Assembly (NCBI GenBank): GCA_944385895.1
Contig: CALWYZ010000004.1
Location: 1-64,000, forward strand
Direction: 5' to 3'
Origin: an uncultured Clostridia bacterium
GTDB taxonomy: Bacteria; Bacillota; Clostridia; Oscillospirales; QAKW01
Length of the DNA: 64,000 bases
Position numbers and translations under genes: made by a program
Shown here: in pieces, positions 41,594 through 50,376 of the stretch
Position numbering within the stretch: the first letter of the stretch is position 1
Layout of the letters: every line of letters begins with the position of its first letter
Notes under the pieces: generated by a model
The model's database searches: none
What the model saw: the letters and a program-made list of their open reading frames with translations, nothing else
What the model was told of the DNA's origin: nothing

Positions 41594-43246
41594 TCATCCA
41601 AGCATTTCAAGCACTTTATCGTGAAGCTCGGTAAGAAATTTATTGTTTCTGGGATAGTTTTCAAAAGTTATCTGCTCTCCGGCAAGTTCTTCTATAAGGG
41701 ACAAGACTCTATCTCTGCCGATTTTACGCTCCAGCATTTTAAGAAGCATTCTGTCCTGAAGTCCCTGATAAAATACGACTGTACGAATAGATTCTATCGC
41801 ACCGCCTTTATACGGATATACCGAATACGGGTCGCCTGACGGCCAGGAATGAATTCCGTCGCTTGTAAGATACGGATCTATTTTATTTTCCGCACCCGCC
41901 GAATAGTAAAAATTATAACCCCACTGTAAAAATCCGGTCATATCAGCAGCATAGAGCTGTACTCCCATTATACGGTTGCGGTAGGACGGCATTGCAAAGA
42001 AACGGTTTGAGACCTTATCTCCTTGGCTGCAGCAATAGTAACACCAACGCTCCTTGATATCACGCTCCATAAACGGCTGAATATGATTTGTAGAACAAAT
42101 CGGATATTCAATAAGACCGTTATCATAAAATTCTACATTTGACAGAGCATCGATTATTTTATAGCCTTTAAGATACGCAGACACAAATTTTTTGGCGGCC
42201 AGATAATTTTCATAATCCGGCTTTTTGGGGTCGGCAGACGGTTCGTCGGATATATGAAAATAACATTTATCCGCTATTTTCAGCGCTTCAAGGTGGCTTG
42301 TAAGCGCCGGCAGAAACTGGGACAGAAAGTCTTTATACATATCGCTCATAGCCGCAACATGCCAGCCGAATAAATGCTCGTCCTTGCCGTTTACGTTAAC
42401 AATGATCTTAGGACAATAAGCTACTCCCCACTGTGTGAAAAGGTGCGACATTTCAAAATATTCTATACCGTACTTGTGACAGATATCCACCCATTTGTCA
42501 AGCAGAGAGAAATCAAAGTCGTATTTATCACCTGTTTTTACAACGCGTACAAGCTGCATTGTCGGGCGCTGCGTTCCGACTGCCGTATCGAGAGGAGGTG
42601 TAAACAACGGGGTCAGCAGCATTGTAATACCTGTTCTGGCAGCTGTTTTAATAAACTGTTCAATGAGTTTCCAATGCTGCTGACTCATCATTTTAACTCC
42701 GAAATAATCAGCAATCGAGTCACAGTGAAACCATTGCGTAAAAATAAGGTCATTTTTATCTATAACAGTATTTATAACGTTAATAACAACACGTACTTTT
42801 GTCTTGGAATTATCTTTAAGGTCGGTAAAAGTAATACAAACAGGATACTGTCCCGGCTCAATATCCTGCGGGATATTCACAGTAAACCAAAGCGTTTTAG
42901 GAGCATATCTTCCCAAAATTATTTTATCCGTTCTTTTTACAGGATACAGCACATCGGGAAAAAGACCCGGATCTTTTGATATGTAATCATCGTCACACCT
43001 TTCAATATATACCGGCATTTCGGACGGAATATATCCGACAGTTGCGACAGTGATATTTTCAAGAAGTTTAGAGCGTACTGACATTTTGACATCAGATCTT
43101 GAACCGATTTTATCCTCTTTTATTATAACCTGAAAAGAAATACGCTCGCCGCGGGCAGAATTTAAGATTTTGACAGATTCAAACTCATCAGGATCGTTTG
43201 TAAGCATTACCTTTTCAAGGGAAATAATCGCCTTTGCCTTTATCAT
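41594..43246 (-). CDS. DUF4091 family protein, glycoside hydrolase-like
   Basis: A 550-residue soluble protein. The first 150 residues are beta-rich (GERISFQVII, EPGQYPVCITF), then a TIM-barrel-like part carries LTPLFTPPLD, FEMSHLFTQWG, the acidic pair in CYFHISDEPS (expected catalytic Asp-Glu, as in GH123 relatives) and GYNFYYSAG. DUF4091 proteins are thought to act on amino sugars or similar glycans. There is no signal peptide, so it works in the cytoplasm on imported fragments. It is a single gene with its own promoter. Confidence 0.8.
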   Translation of the reverse strand: MIKAKAIISLEKVMLTNDPDEFESVKILNSARGERISFQVIIKEDKIGSRSDVKMSVRSKLLENITVATVGYIPSEMPVYIERCDDDYISKDPGLFPDVLYPVKRTDKIILGRYAPKTLWFTVNIPQDIEPGQYPVCITFTDLKDNSKTKVRVVINVINTVIDKNDLIFTQWFHCDSIADYFGVKMMSQQHWKLIEQFIKTAARTGITMLLTPLFTPPLDTAVGTQRPTMQLVRVVKTGDKYDFDFSLLDKWVDICHKYGIEYFEMSHLFTQWGVAYCPKIIVNVNGKDEHLFGWHVAAMSDMYKDFLSQFLPALTSHLEALKIADKCYFHISDEPSADPKKPDYENYLAAKKFVSAYLKGYKIIDALSNVEFYDNGLIEYPICSTNHIQPFMERDIKERWCYYCCSQGDKVSNRFFAMPSYRNRIMGVQLYAADMTGFLQWGYNFYYSAGAENKIDPYLTSDGIHSWPSGDPYSVYPYKGGAIESIRTVVFYQGLQDRMLLKMLERKIGRDRVLSLIEELAGEQITFENYPRNNKFLTELHDKVLEMLG

Positions 43247-43277
43247 AAAAACACCTCTTTATAATAATTTCAACCTG

Positions 43278-43306
43278 AGTATATTATACATACAAATAAA
43301 AATCAA
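43278..43306 (-). promoter_or_regulatory. promoter of the DUF4091 gene
   Basis: On the minus strand TTGATT (43301-43306), a 17-bp spacer and TATACT (43278-43283). Confidence 0.55.
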
Positions 43307-43344
43307 CTTTTTATCTTTTTATATAATTTTTAAGTCCAAAATTA

Positions 43345-43375
43345 TAAATCAGTGTGAATAATTCACACTGATTTA
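43345..43375 (-). terminator. terminator of the nucleoside operon
   Basis: TAAATCAGTGTGAAT and ATTCACACTGATTTA form perfect 15-bp arms around one base. The stem starts within the last codons of pdp and is followed on the minus strand by TAATTTT. Confidence 0.75.
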
Positions 43376-44667
43376 ACTGTATCTATGATAAGCGGATGCG
43401 TTTGAGGACAGATGTCTGAAAATTTAAGCGCCGATATATATTTTTGTATTATTTCCCCTACATCCTGAAGGCTTGTATGCAAATATGCAATAATATCGCC
43501 CGCTTTAACATAGTCTCTTGTTTTTTTAGTCATAACAATGCCGGCTGACAAGTCTATAGGCGCATCCTTAACGGTACGTCCCGCTCCAAGCAGTGATGCA
43601 CATATTCCTATTGCTTCCGTATTCATATGCGATATATACCCGCTGCAGGGTGATTTTACTTCAAAAATATTTTTTGCCGTCGGCAAAAGCTTGGGATCAT
43701 CTGCATATATGCGTTCACTTCCCTGTCTCTCTATCCACTGGCAAAACTTATCGAAAGCAGCGCCGCTTTTTATTGCACTTTTCACTCTTTCCTGCGCTTG
43801 CTTTTCAGATATGTCAAGGGACATCTCTAGCATATTCACAGCCAGTACAGTACAAATTTGCCTCAAGTCATCAGGTCCTGAGCCCATAAGCACCTCAACA
43901 GCTTCTTTCATCTCAAGTGAATTTCCTACGGTATTTCCCAGCGGTGTATCCATATCGGTTATTATCGCACAGACTTTTCTGTTAAATGCCTTGCCTATTT
44001 CGACCATAGTTTTTGCAAGATCTTTTGCCTGCTTATGCGTCTTTAGGAATGCTCCGCTGCCGGTTTTGACATCCAATACAATAGAGTGTGCACCAGCTGC
44101 CAGTTTTTTACTCATAATACTGGATGCAATAAGAGGTAGACTGTCAACGGTGGCGGTCACATCACGCAATGCATATAATTTTTTATCGGCAGGCGTCAGA
44201 TTGCCAGATTGACCTATAAGTGCTATGCCTATATCGGATACCTGATTTAAAAAGTCGTCACGGGACAGTTGAGTTTTATATCCGGGAAAAGACTCCAGCT
44301 TATCTATTGTACCTCCCGTATGTCCCAGGCCTCTGCCGCTCATTTTGGCACATATACCGCCGCACGCCGCAACAATAGGCAAAACAATGACAGATGTCTT
44401 GTCACCTACTCCGCCTGTAGAGTGTTTATCGACCGTTCTTTTACCGAATTGTGAAAGATCAACTCTATCACCCGATTCATACATGGCACGGGTAAGACAA
44501 GCAGTCTCATGCTTATCCATTCCCTGATACCAGATAGCCATCAAAAGCGCAGACATCTGATAATCGGGAATACTTCCATCGGTATAACCCTTTATCACAT
44601 ACATTATCTGTTCATCACTCAGGCTCTCTCCGTCACGTTTTGACCTTATCACATCAATCATGCGCAT
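43363..44667 (-). CDS. pdp: pyrimidine-nucleoside phosphorylase
   Basis: A 434-residue protein with the thymidine/pyrimidine phosphorylase signature SGRGLGHTGGTIDKLESFPG, the phosphate part KHSTGGVGDKTS, LDVKTGSGAF and the C-terminal PYNP domain (KAGDIIAYLHTS). It splits uridine and thymidine with phosphate. It is the last gene of the nucleoside operon and overlaps cdd by 14 bases; the start ATG 44667 follows GGAGGTG. Confidence 0.93.
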   Translation of the reverse strand: MRMIDVIRSKRDGESLSDEQIMYVIKGYTDGSIPDYQMSALLMAIWYQGMDKHETACLTRAMYESGDRVDLSQFGKRTVDKHSTGGVGDKTSVIVLPIVAACGGICAKMSGRGLGHTGGTIDKLESFPGYKTQLSRDDFLNQVSDIGIALIGQSGNLTPADKKLYALRDVTATVDSLPLIASSIMSKKLAAGAHSIVLDVKTGSGAFLKTHKQAKDLAKTMVEIGKAFNRKVCAIITDMDTPLGNTVGNSLEMKEAVEVLMGSGPDDLRQICTVLAVNMLEMSLDISEKQAQERVKSAIKSGAAFDKFCQWIERQGSERIYADDPKLLPTAKNIFEVKSPCSGYISHMNTEAIGICASLLGAGRTVKDAPIDLSAGIVMTKKTRDYVKAGDIIAYLHTSLQDVGEIIQKYISALKFSDICPQTHPLIIDTVKSV

Positions 44668-45073
44668 CGGACTTCACCTCCAATAAATTAAATGACAGAG
44701 GCAGGAGCTGTTCCAATGTATATTTTTCAAATCCTGTATCCGTCACAAGCAGTATTTCAAAATCCTTTTTGCAAAATTCGCTCATCACCTGCCTGCAAAC
44801 TCCGCACGGAGGACATATTTTTAAAGACTCACCTTTGCTGCCGCCTGCTATTGCTATTTTTTTAAATTCTAAATTTCCCTCGCTTACAGCCTTAAAAAAA
44901 GCTACCCGCTCGGCACAAACAGTCGGAGTATAAGATGCGTTTTCGATATTGCAGCCTTCGTATACACTGCCGTTTTTACAAAGCAGAGCCGCACCGACAC
45001 TGAAGTTTGAATATGGGTTATATGCATGCGTCATTGCATGCAGCGCTGTCTTACAAAGCTGTAAATCAGTCAT
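44654..45073 (-). CDS. cdd: cytidine deaminase
   Basis: A 139-residue zinc enzyme: AYNPYSNFSVGAAL, EGCNIENASYTPTVCAERVAF (Cys and catalytic Glu) and CPPCGVCRQVMSEF (two more Cys). It turns cytidine and deoxycytidine into uridine forms for pdp. It overlaps deoB by four bases. Confidence 0.95.
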   Translation of the reverse strand: MTDLQLCKTALHAMTHAYNPYSNFSVGAALLCKNGSVYEGCNIENASYTPTVCAERVAFFKAVSEGNLEFKKIAIAGGSKGESLKICPPCGVCRQVMSEFCKKDFEILLVTDTGFEKYTLEQLLPLSFNLLEVKSDAHD

Positions 45074-46230
45074 ATTATCTCCTTTTCAAATCCGGCGCAA
45101 TCCGTTTTAAGAGGTACTCCGAACATATCGGCAATCGTCTTTCCTATATTGCCGAAGTTTTCATGTGTTCTAAGATTTACCGGCCTGATTTTTTCACCGT
45201 AAATCAACAGCGGTATATACTCACGCGTGTGATCGGTACTGGCATTTCCCGGATCACAGCCATGATCGGCAGTTATGACCAGTATATCATCAGAGCGCAT
45301 CTTATCTTTAAATCCAGGCAAAAATTTGTCAAACGAAGCTATAGCCCGTGCATATCCGTCAATATCATTACGGTGACCGTACAGCATATCAAAATCCACA
45401 AGATTAATAAAACAAAGTCCGTTAAAGTCTTCATCTAAAAGCTTGATTGCAGCCGCCATACCCTCATCGTTTGAATGTGTAAATACAGAGCGTGTAATAC
45501 CTCTTGCAGCAAAAATATCCGTTATTTTTCCTACTGCGATTACATCAAACCCACAGGATTTCAGACTGTCCAAGACAGTGATGCCGCTCGGCTCCAGTGA
45601 AAAATCACGCCTGTCTGCCGTGCGTATAAAATTGCCCGGTTTACCTGTAAAAGGCCTGGCTATTACCCGGCTGACCGCATTTTTGCCGGTCAAAATTTTT
45701 CTTGCGATCCTGCAGTATTCGTAGAGCTGTTCAAGCGGGACGATATCCGTATGCGCGGCGATTTGAAATACGCTGTCAGCCGAGGTATAAACTATCAGGG
45801 CGCCTGACTCAAGATGTTCTTTGCCGTAATCCTTTATGACCTCAGTTCCCGAATAGGGTTTATTGCAGATAATCTTTCTTCCGATCCGTTTTGAAAATTC
45901 TTCGATAACATCATCCGGAAAGCCGTCGGGATAAGTGGGCATAGGCACACTTGAAACGATACCGGCAATTTCCCAATGCCCGGTAGTTGTATCCTTTCCC
46001 GCCGATTTTTCAAACAACCTGCCATACGCTGCGTCCGGACTTTCATATTTAGGCGGGATATCCACCCCGTCTATATTGAACAGACCTAAACGCCGCAGGT
46101 TATCCGCGTGAAATTCATTAGAACCCGAAATACTCCTAAGCGTATTTGAGCCCTCATCACCGTATTTAAAAGCATCAGGTGCCGCACCTATTCCGAAACT
46201 GTCAAGAACAATCAAAAATACCCTTTTCAT
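45070..46230 (-). CDS. deoB: phosphopentomutase
   Basis: A 386-residue alkaline-phosphatase-fold enzyme: IVLDSFGIGAAPDA with the first metal site, GKDTTTGHWEIAG with the phospho-Thr, INLVDFDMLYGHRND and ITADHGCDPG near the end. It moves phosphate from C1 to C5 of (deoxy)ribose for DeoC. It lies between deoD and cdd, with overlaps on both sides. Confidence 0.95.
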   Translation of the reverse strand: MKRVFLIVLDSFGIGAAPDAFKYGDEGSNTLRSISGSNEFHADNLRRLGLFNIDGVDIPPKYESPDAAYGRLFEKSAGKDTTTGHWEIAGIVSSVPMPTYPDGFPDDVIEEFSKRIGRKIICNKPYSGTEVIKDYGKEHLESGALIVYTSADSVFQIAAHTDIVPLEQLYEYCRIARKILTGKNAVSRVIARPFTGKPGNFIRTADRRDFSLEPSGITVLDSLKSCGFDVIAVGKITDIFAARGITRSVFTHSNDEGMAAAIKLLDEDFNGLCFINLVDFDMLYGHRNDIDGYARAIASFDKFLPGFKDKMRSDDILVITADHGCDPGNASTDHTREYIPLLIYGEKIRPVNLRTHENFGNIGKTIADMFGVPLKTDCAGFEKEII

Positions 46231-46949
46231 TTTTCTATTGCCGCCGCTGTTTCCAGGGCTACCTCCATCATCTGTGTAAAAGACGTCTCCCGCTGAGCGG
46301 CGCTTGTTGTCTCACCGGTAATAATATGGTCAGAAACAGTACAAACAGCAAGCGCGTGTTTTTTACTGTAAGCCGCCGTCATGTATAGTGCTGCCGCCTC
46401 CATTTCCGCTCCCAGAACGCCCATATTTGCATAACTGTCATTAAGAGAGCTGTCCGCACTGTAAAACGTATCGGTAGACACTAAATTACCCACATGCCAG
46501 CATGCGCCTATACGCTCACACTGCCGTACCGCCTCACACAAAAGTTTGTAATCGCAGACAGGAGCAAAACTGCCGTTTATTTTATACTGTGACGCAAAGT
46601 CCGAATTTGTACATGCACCCATTCCTATTATTATGTCCCTGATCTTAACATCGCGGCTCAGCGCTCCGCAGGAGCCTATCCGAATGATATTTTCCACTTC
46701 AAAAAAGTTGAAAAGTTCATAGCTGTAAATACCCATGGACGGCATTCCCATACCGGACGCCATAACGCTTACCTTTTTACCTTTATAAGTGCCCGTATAT
46801 CCCTGTACACCTCGGACATTATTTACAAGTACAGCATCAGTCAGAAAATTTTCGGCAATAAATTTTGACCGCAGCGGATCGCCCGGCATAAGTACCGTTT
46901 TTGCGAAATCCGATGGTTTGGCATCAATATGAGGTGTCGGATAATTCAT
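46227..46949 (-). CDS. deoD: purine-nucleoside phosphorylase, DeoD type
   Basis: A 240-residue protein: TPHIDAKPSDFAKTVLMPGDPLR, the phosphate site with RIGSCGAL, LGAEMEAAALYMTA and the catalytic Asp in VSDHIITGE. It frees purine bases from nucleosides. It overlaps the end of deoC by 26 bases. Confidence 0.95.
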   Translation of the reverse strand: MNYPTPHIDAKPSDFAKTVLMPGDPLRSKFIAENFLTDAVLVNNVRGVQGYTGTYKGKKVSVMASGMGMPSMGIYSYELFNFFEVENIIRIGSCGALSRDVKIRDIIIGMGACTNSDFASQYKINGSFAPVCDYKLLCEAVRQCERIGACWHVGNLVSTDTFYSADSSLNDSYANMGVLGAEMEAAALYMTAAYSKKHALAVCTVSDHIITGETTSAAQRETSFTQMMEVALETAAAIEK

Positions 46950-47607
46950 AACTGTTTTTCTCCTTTTTTATCAATTTAATAATTCTGCTGGTGCCCAGCC
47001 TGTCTGCACCCAATTCCAAAAACCGCTGTGCGTCTTCAAGAGTTTTTATTCCGCCGGCCGCCTTTATTCTAACGTTCGGTAAAACATGCTTTTTAAACAG
47101 CATTATGTCTGCATCCGTCGCTCCGCCCGTTGAAAACCCGGTCGACGTTTTTATAAAATCCGCACCGGACTGCGATACCACCTCGCACATTTTGACTTTT
47201 TCGTCTTCCGTCAACAGACATGTTTCTATAATGACCTTCAATATTTTATCCTTACAGACTGACTTTATTTCTGAAATCTCTCTTTCAGCAGCCTTAAAAT
47301 CCCCTGATTTTACAAGGCCCAAATTTATAACCATATCAATTTCGTCAGCACCGTCAGAAATTGCGCTTTTCGCCTCATAAATTTTGACCTTGGTATTGTT
47401 ATAACCGTTGGGGAATCCAATCACCGTGCATATTTTTATCCTTCCGGCAGCATATTTTCCGGCAGCTCTAACGTGACACGGAGGGATGCATACCGATGCG
47501 GTCTTATACTCTATACCCTCATCGCACAATCTGAAAATTTGCTCAGCCGTCGCTGTCTGTGACAAAAGAGTATGATCGACGGCGGACAGTATCCTTTGTA
47601 TATCCGT
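46924..47607 (-). CDS. deoC: deoxyribose-phosphate aldolase (unusual start codon)
   Basis: A TIM-barrel aldolase with VCIPPCHV, ICTVIGFPNGYN, the KVIIETCLL block with the catalytic Lys region, FIKTSTGFSTGGAT and VRIKAAGGI. It breaks deoxyribose 5-phosphate to acetaldehyde and glyceraldehyde 3-phosphate. No ATG, GTG or good TTG fits. A TTG at 47565 would lose VDHTLL, a conserved part with a key Asp. Upstream in the same frame lie ACG at 47607 (six bases after AGGGG) and ATT at 47613 (no spacing from the SD), with a stop just beyond. I chose ACG, giving a normal-length start (DIQRILSAVDHTLLSQ). It is the first gene of the operon. Confidence 0.88.
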   Translation of the reverse strand, partial: TDIQRILSAVDHTLLSQTATAEQIFRLCDEGIEYKTASVCIPPCHVRAAGKYAAGRIKICTVIGFPNGYNNTKVKIYEAKSAISDGADEIDMVINLGLVKSGDFKAAEREISEIKSVCKDKILKVIIETCLLTEDEKVKMCEVVSQSGADFIKTSTGFSTGGATDADIMLFKKHVLPNVRIKAAGGIKTLEDAQRFLELGADRLGTSRIIKLIKKEKNSYELSDTSY

Positions 47608-47662
47608 TTTAATCCCCTGCTTTCAATTACTTATGAAATACAGCTAAATTTTGCCTGAATTT

Positions 47663-47691
47663 ATTATAACATACGCATCCGAGTCTTTCAA
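47663..47691 (-). promoter_or_regulatory. promoter of the nucleoside operon
   Basis: On the minus strand TTGAAA (47686-47691), a 17-bp spacer and TATAAT (47663-47668), with TGT before it (extended -10). Confidence 0.75.
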
Positions 47692-47694
47692 CTA

Positions 47695-47723
47695 AAAAGC
47701 GCGTCAAAATTCGACGCGCTTTT
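47695..47723 (-). terminator. terminator of the fucosidase gene
   Basis: AAAAGCGCGTC (47695-47705) pairs with GACGCGCTTTT (47713-47723). On the minus strand it ends in TTTTTAG and is followed at once by the promoter of the nucleoside operon. Confidence 0.85.
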
Positions 47724-47726
47724 ATA

Positions 47727-49067
47727 TTAATCAAGAAACAGTTCAACTACCGGAACGATAACATCAGGCTTTACATACGGTACTTCTAAAATGAGCATAT
47801 TTTCATCAATGCTGCTGTGTTTTTCTCCGCCGCTGTTTGTAAGACGAGTTGCGGCGTCTGACGAGATCTTCAGCTCTGATGCATCATGCAGAAACTGAGC
47901 GTACTTTACTTTTTCTGCAAGACCCGGAAGCAGAAGATAGCGATACGGATAATTGTATATATGTACATACAGCCTCTTGCCGTCCTCACTTTGAGTATAG
48001 CGCAATCCGTTTGGAGCCTTGAACTCAGGTTCCGCCATAGTACAGCCGTAAATTGACCTTGAATTGTATTTCATCCATTCGGCATATACTCCCAGAGCGT
48101 GTTCCGCACGCTTGTCAAAATATCCTCGCGCCGTGGGTCCTACATTCATTATAAGATTTCCTCCCAAGCTGACACAGTCTATAAGCAGCTTTATAAGCAT
48201 CTCGGGTGATTTCCATGTCATCTCATCACGGTAATAGCCCCAGGATCCGGAAAAGGTATGACATGCCTCCCAAGGCACAAGTTCACCGGTCTTTGAATGC
48301 CTCGGCCATGATTTAACTTCTATCTGCTCCGGTGTCCACAGATCCTGTTCTACCTCGGTACGGTTGTCTATTATTATGCCCGGCTGAAGAGAACGGGCAA
48401 GTTCTATAAGCTTGTCAGCCTCCCAGTCCTCTTTGTGTTTTCCGGTATTTATCCTAGGGTCGGGGATATCGGCCGGGTTTTTCTTTGCAGAATATGAAAA
48501 ATCAAACCAGAGTATATCTATCTTTCCGTAATTTGTCAAAAGTTCACGCACCTGATTGCGCATGTACTCCGCATAACGGTGCATATCACGGTCTTCATTC
48601 ATTTCAAAAGCGTTGGGATCAGAGCGCAATGGATGCAGGCAGTCTATGGTGAAGTCAGGATGATGCCAGTCAATCAGTGAATAATAAAATCCGATTTTAA
48701 GACCCTCAGCACGGAAAGCATCCACATATTCACTCACTAAATCACGCCCGGCCTTTGTATTTGTGGCTTTATAATCAGTATATTTTGTATCAAACAGACA
48801 AAATCCCTCATGATGCTTTGTAGTAAGCACCGCATATTTCATCCCTGCCGCCTTTGCAGCTTTTGCCCATTGCCGAGCATCATACATATCGGGATCAAAA
48901 TAATCAAAATAACGCTGATAATCTTGTTCACTTATTTTTTCCCTTGTTTTTATCCATTCGTGACGCGCAGGAAGAGCATAAAGCCCCCAATGAATAAACA
49001 TTCCAAAACGATCATGAATGAACCACTTGGTATCACCCGGAGTTTTCCTTATTTTATAACTTGACAT
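47727..49067 (-). CDS. alpha-L-fucosidase, GH29
   Basis: A 446-residue enzyme. Motifs of the family are KWFIHDRFGMFIHWGLYALPARHEW, KYAVLTTKHHEGFCLFDTKYT, GLKIGFYYSLIDWHHPDF, the nucleophile Asp in IDILWFDFSY and GNLIMNVGPTARG. It removes fucose from host or plant glycans. There is no signal peptide, so it acts on imported oligosaccharides. It is divergent from an AraC regulator that may control it. Confidence 0.92.
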   Translation of the reverse strand: MSSYKIRKTPGDTKWFIHDRFGMFIHWGLYALPARHEWIKTREKISEQDYQRYFDYFDPDMYDARQWAKAAKAAGMKYAVLTTKHHEGFCLFDTKYTDYKATNTKAGRDLVSEYVDAFRAEGLKIGFYYSLIDWHHPDFTIDCLHPLRSDPNAFEMNEDRDMHRYAEYMRNQVRELLTNYGKIDILWFDFSYSAKKNPADIPDPRINTGKHKEDWEADKLIELARSLQPGIIIDNRTEVEQDLWTPEQIEVKSWPRHSKTGELVPWEACHTFSGSWGYYRDEMTWKSPEMLIKLLIDCVSLGGNLIMNVGPTARGYFDKRAEHALGVYAEWMKYNSRSIYGCTMAEPEFKAPNGLRYTQSEDGKRLYVHIYNYPYRYLLLPGLAEKVKYAQFLHDASELKISSDAATRLTNSGGEKHSSIDENMLILEVPYVKPDVIVPVVELFLD

Positions 49068-49082
49068 AATTCTGATCCTTTC

Positions 49083-49136
49083 ATATACTATATGTGTATT
49101 TTAAATTTAGTATATCAGTATTTAAGATTATTTCAA
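49083..49136 (-). promoter_or_regulatory. promoter of the fucosidase gene with overlapping inverted repeat
   Basis: On the minus strand TTGAAA (49131-49136), a 16-bp spacer and TATACT (49109-49114). ATATACTA at 49083-49090 is mirrored by TAGTATAT at 49108-49115, which covers the -10 box, a possible site for the divergent AraC protein. Confidence 0.55.
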
Positions 49137-49170
49137 TGTGTTTAACAGTTGTGAATATGGAGATTTCAGC

Positions 49171-49983
49171 ATGGATATAACAAGCTGCAAATATGTTTCA
49201 AAAAATATAAACTCTATCGATATCAAGCTTGGAGTACACGGTTATCTGCGTGCCGACAGCGAATGGAAAAGTGACGGCATGTCAATTCCATATTCAAAGC
49301 TTTACTTTATTTTCAGCGGCAACGCCAAGCTTGTGCATAATGCAAAGATATATGATCTTGTACCGGGACACGTATACATGATACCGTATAGCACCCTTCA
49401 CGGATTTTACTGTGAATCCTCCATGGAAAAGCTGTACTTTCATTTTACCGCTACCAAGCCTTCAGGCGGAGATATTTTTGAGAGTATTGACCGAATCATG
49501 ACGCTTGATCTGGATATTGAAAAAATGCGGCAGATAAAACGCCTGTATTTTGACGAAAATATATACTCCTGCTTTAATCTGAAAAAAGAACTTTACATGC
49601 TGGTTTCGGAATTTATAGATAAGTTCGACATAAAAATTGAACCGGATCCGTTATACAGCGATACAGTATCAAACGCCATATCTTATATACGCAGCAATCT
49701 ATCTCAGAATATCAGCGTCAAAAAGCTTGCGGATAAACTTTTCGTATCAGAGAGCATGCTGTCAAAAAGCTTTTCAAGAGAAACGGGTATTTCAATAGGT
49801 AAATTTATTGACAGAGAAGTTATGATAGAAACCCAGCGCCGGCTTCTTCTGTCTGACGAACCGATACAGAATATAAGCGAAGAACTTGGATTTTGCGATC
49901 AGTTTTACTTTTCAAAAAAATTCAAACAATTCTGCGGCGTCCCACCTATAAAATACAGAAAACAGAACAGAGACGGTATGTAA
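49171..49983 (+). CDS. AraC-family transcriptional regulator
   Basis: About 270 residues: a cupin-type sensor (SKLYFIFSGNAKLVHNAKIYDLVPGHVYMIPYSTLHGF) and the AraC DNA-binding domain (NISVKKLADKLFVSESMLSKSFSRETGISIGKFIDREVMIE, then NISEELGFCDQFYFSKKFKQFCGVPPIKYRK). The ATG at 49171 has GGAG eight bases before it; an in-frame GTG at 49138 does not. It is divergent from the fucosidase gene and likely senses a sugar related to it. Confidence 0.85.
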   Translation: MDITSCKYVSKNINSIDIKLGVHGYLRADSEWKSDGMSIPYSKLYFIFSGNAKLVHNAKIYDLVPGHVYMIPYSTLHGFYCESSMEKLYFHFTATKPSGGDIFESIDRIMTLDLDIEKMRQIKRLYFDENIYSCFNLKKELYMLVSEFIDKFDIKIEPDPLYSDTVSNAISYIRSNLSQNISVKKLADKLFVSESMLSKSFSRETGISIGKFIDREVMIETQRRLLLSDEPIQNISEELGFCDQFYFSKKFKQFCGVPPIKYRKQNRDGM

Positions 49984-50008
49984 AATTGAATAAAATTGAA
50001 ATTATGTA

Positions 50009-50037
50009 TTGACTTTCACTGCAAATTTCTTTATAAT
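50009..50037 (+). promoter_or_regulatory. promoter of rpsU
   Basis: TTGACT at 50009-50014, a 17-bp spacer and TATAAT at 50032-50037. In the leader ACAAGCAC (50054-50061) pairs with GTGCTTGT (50064-50071). A 10-base direct repeat (TAAAATTGAA twice, 49981-50000) lies just before it. Confidence 0.75.
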
Positions 50038-50097
50038 CATGTTGTAACTGTGTACAAGCACAAGTGCTTGTCTAAAAGCGGAGGGAGGGAAATAAGC

Positions 50098-50271
50098 ATG
50101 GCTGAAATCCGCATCAAAGAAAACGAAACATTGGACAGCGCTTTGAGAAGATTCAAAAGACAGTGCGCAAAATCAGGCGTTCTCTCCGAAATCAGAAAAA
50201 GAGAGCACTATGAAAAGCCCAGCGTTAAGAGAAAGAAAAAGTCAGAAGCTGCAAGAAAGCGCAAATATTGA
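50098..50271 (+). CDS. rpsU: 30S ribosomal protein S21
   Basis: A 57-residue basic protein: [22 protein letters not shown], then a Lys/Arg-rich tail ending EAARKRKY. S21 helps mRNA start sites meet the 16S tail. The ATG at 50098 follows GGAGGGAGGGA; a longer frame reading through the promoter is not real. It stands alone with its own promoter, a leader hairpin and terminator. Confidence 0.96.
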   Translation: MAEIRIKENETLDSALRRFKRQCAKSGVLSEIRKREHYEKPSVKRKKKSEAARKRKY

Positions 50272-50294
50272 TCTGCCTTGATTTTAACGTACAT

Positions 50295-50322
50295 AAAGGT
50301 TCTGAAAATCAGAGCCTTTTTT
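50295..50322 (+). terminator. terminator of rpsU
   Basis: AAAGGTTCTGA pairs with TCAGAGCCTTT (one G-U pair), loop AAA, followed by TTTT. Confidence 0.85.
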
Positions 50323-50338
50323 ATTTTATAAAGAATAA

Positions 50339-50364
50339 AAAGCCGGAGCAAATGCTCCGGCTTT
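50339..50364 (-). terminator. terminator of spoVT
   Basis: AGCCGGAGCA (50341-50350) pairs with TGCTCCGGCT (50353-50362). On the minus strand it is followed by TTTTTATTC. Confidence 0.9.
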
Positions 50365-50376
50365 TAATATGACTTA

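Noticed and set aside
42374-42979. 201-codon open frame on the plus strand opposite the DUF4091 gene
   Set aside because: Antisense to a well-supported gene, with composition of a mirrored frame.
43538-44212. 224-codon open frame on the plus strand opposite pdp
   Set aside because: Antisense shadow of the phosphorylase gene; no start signals.
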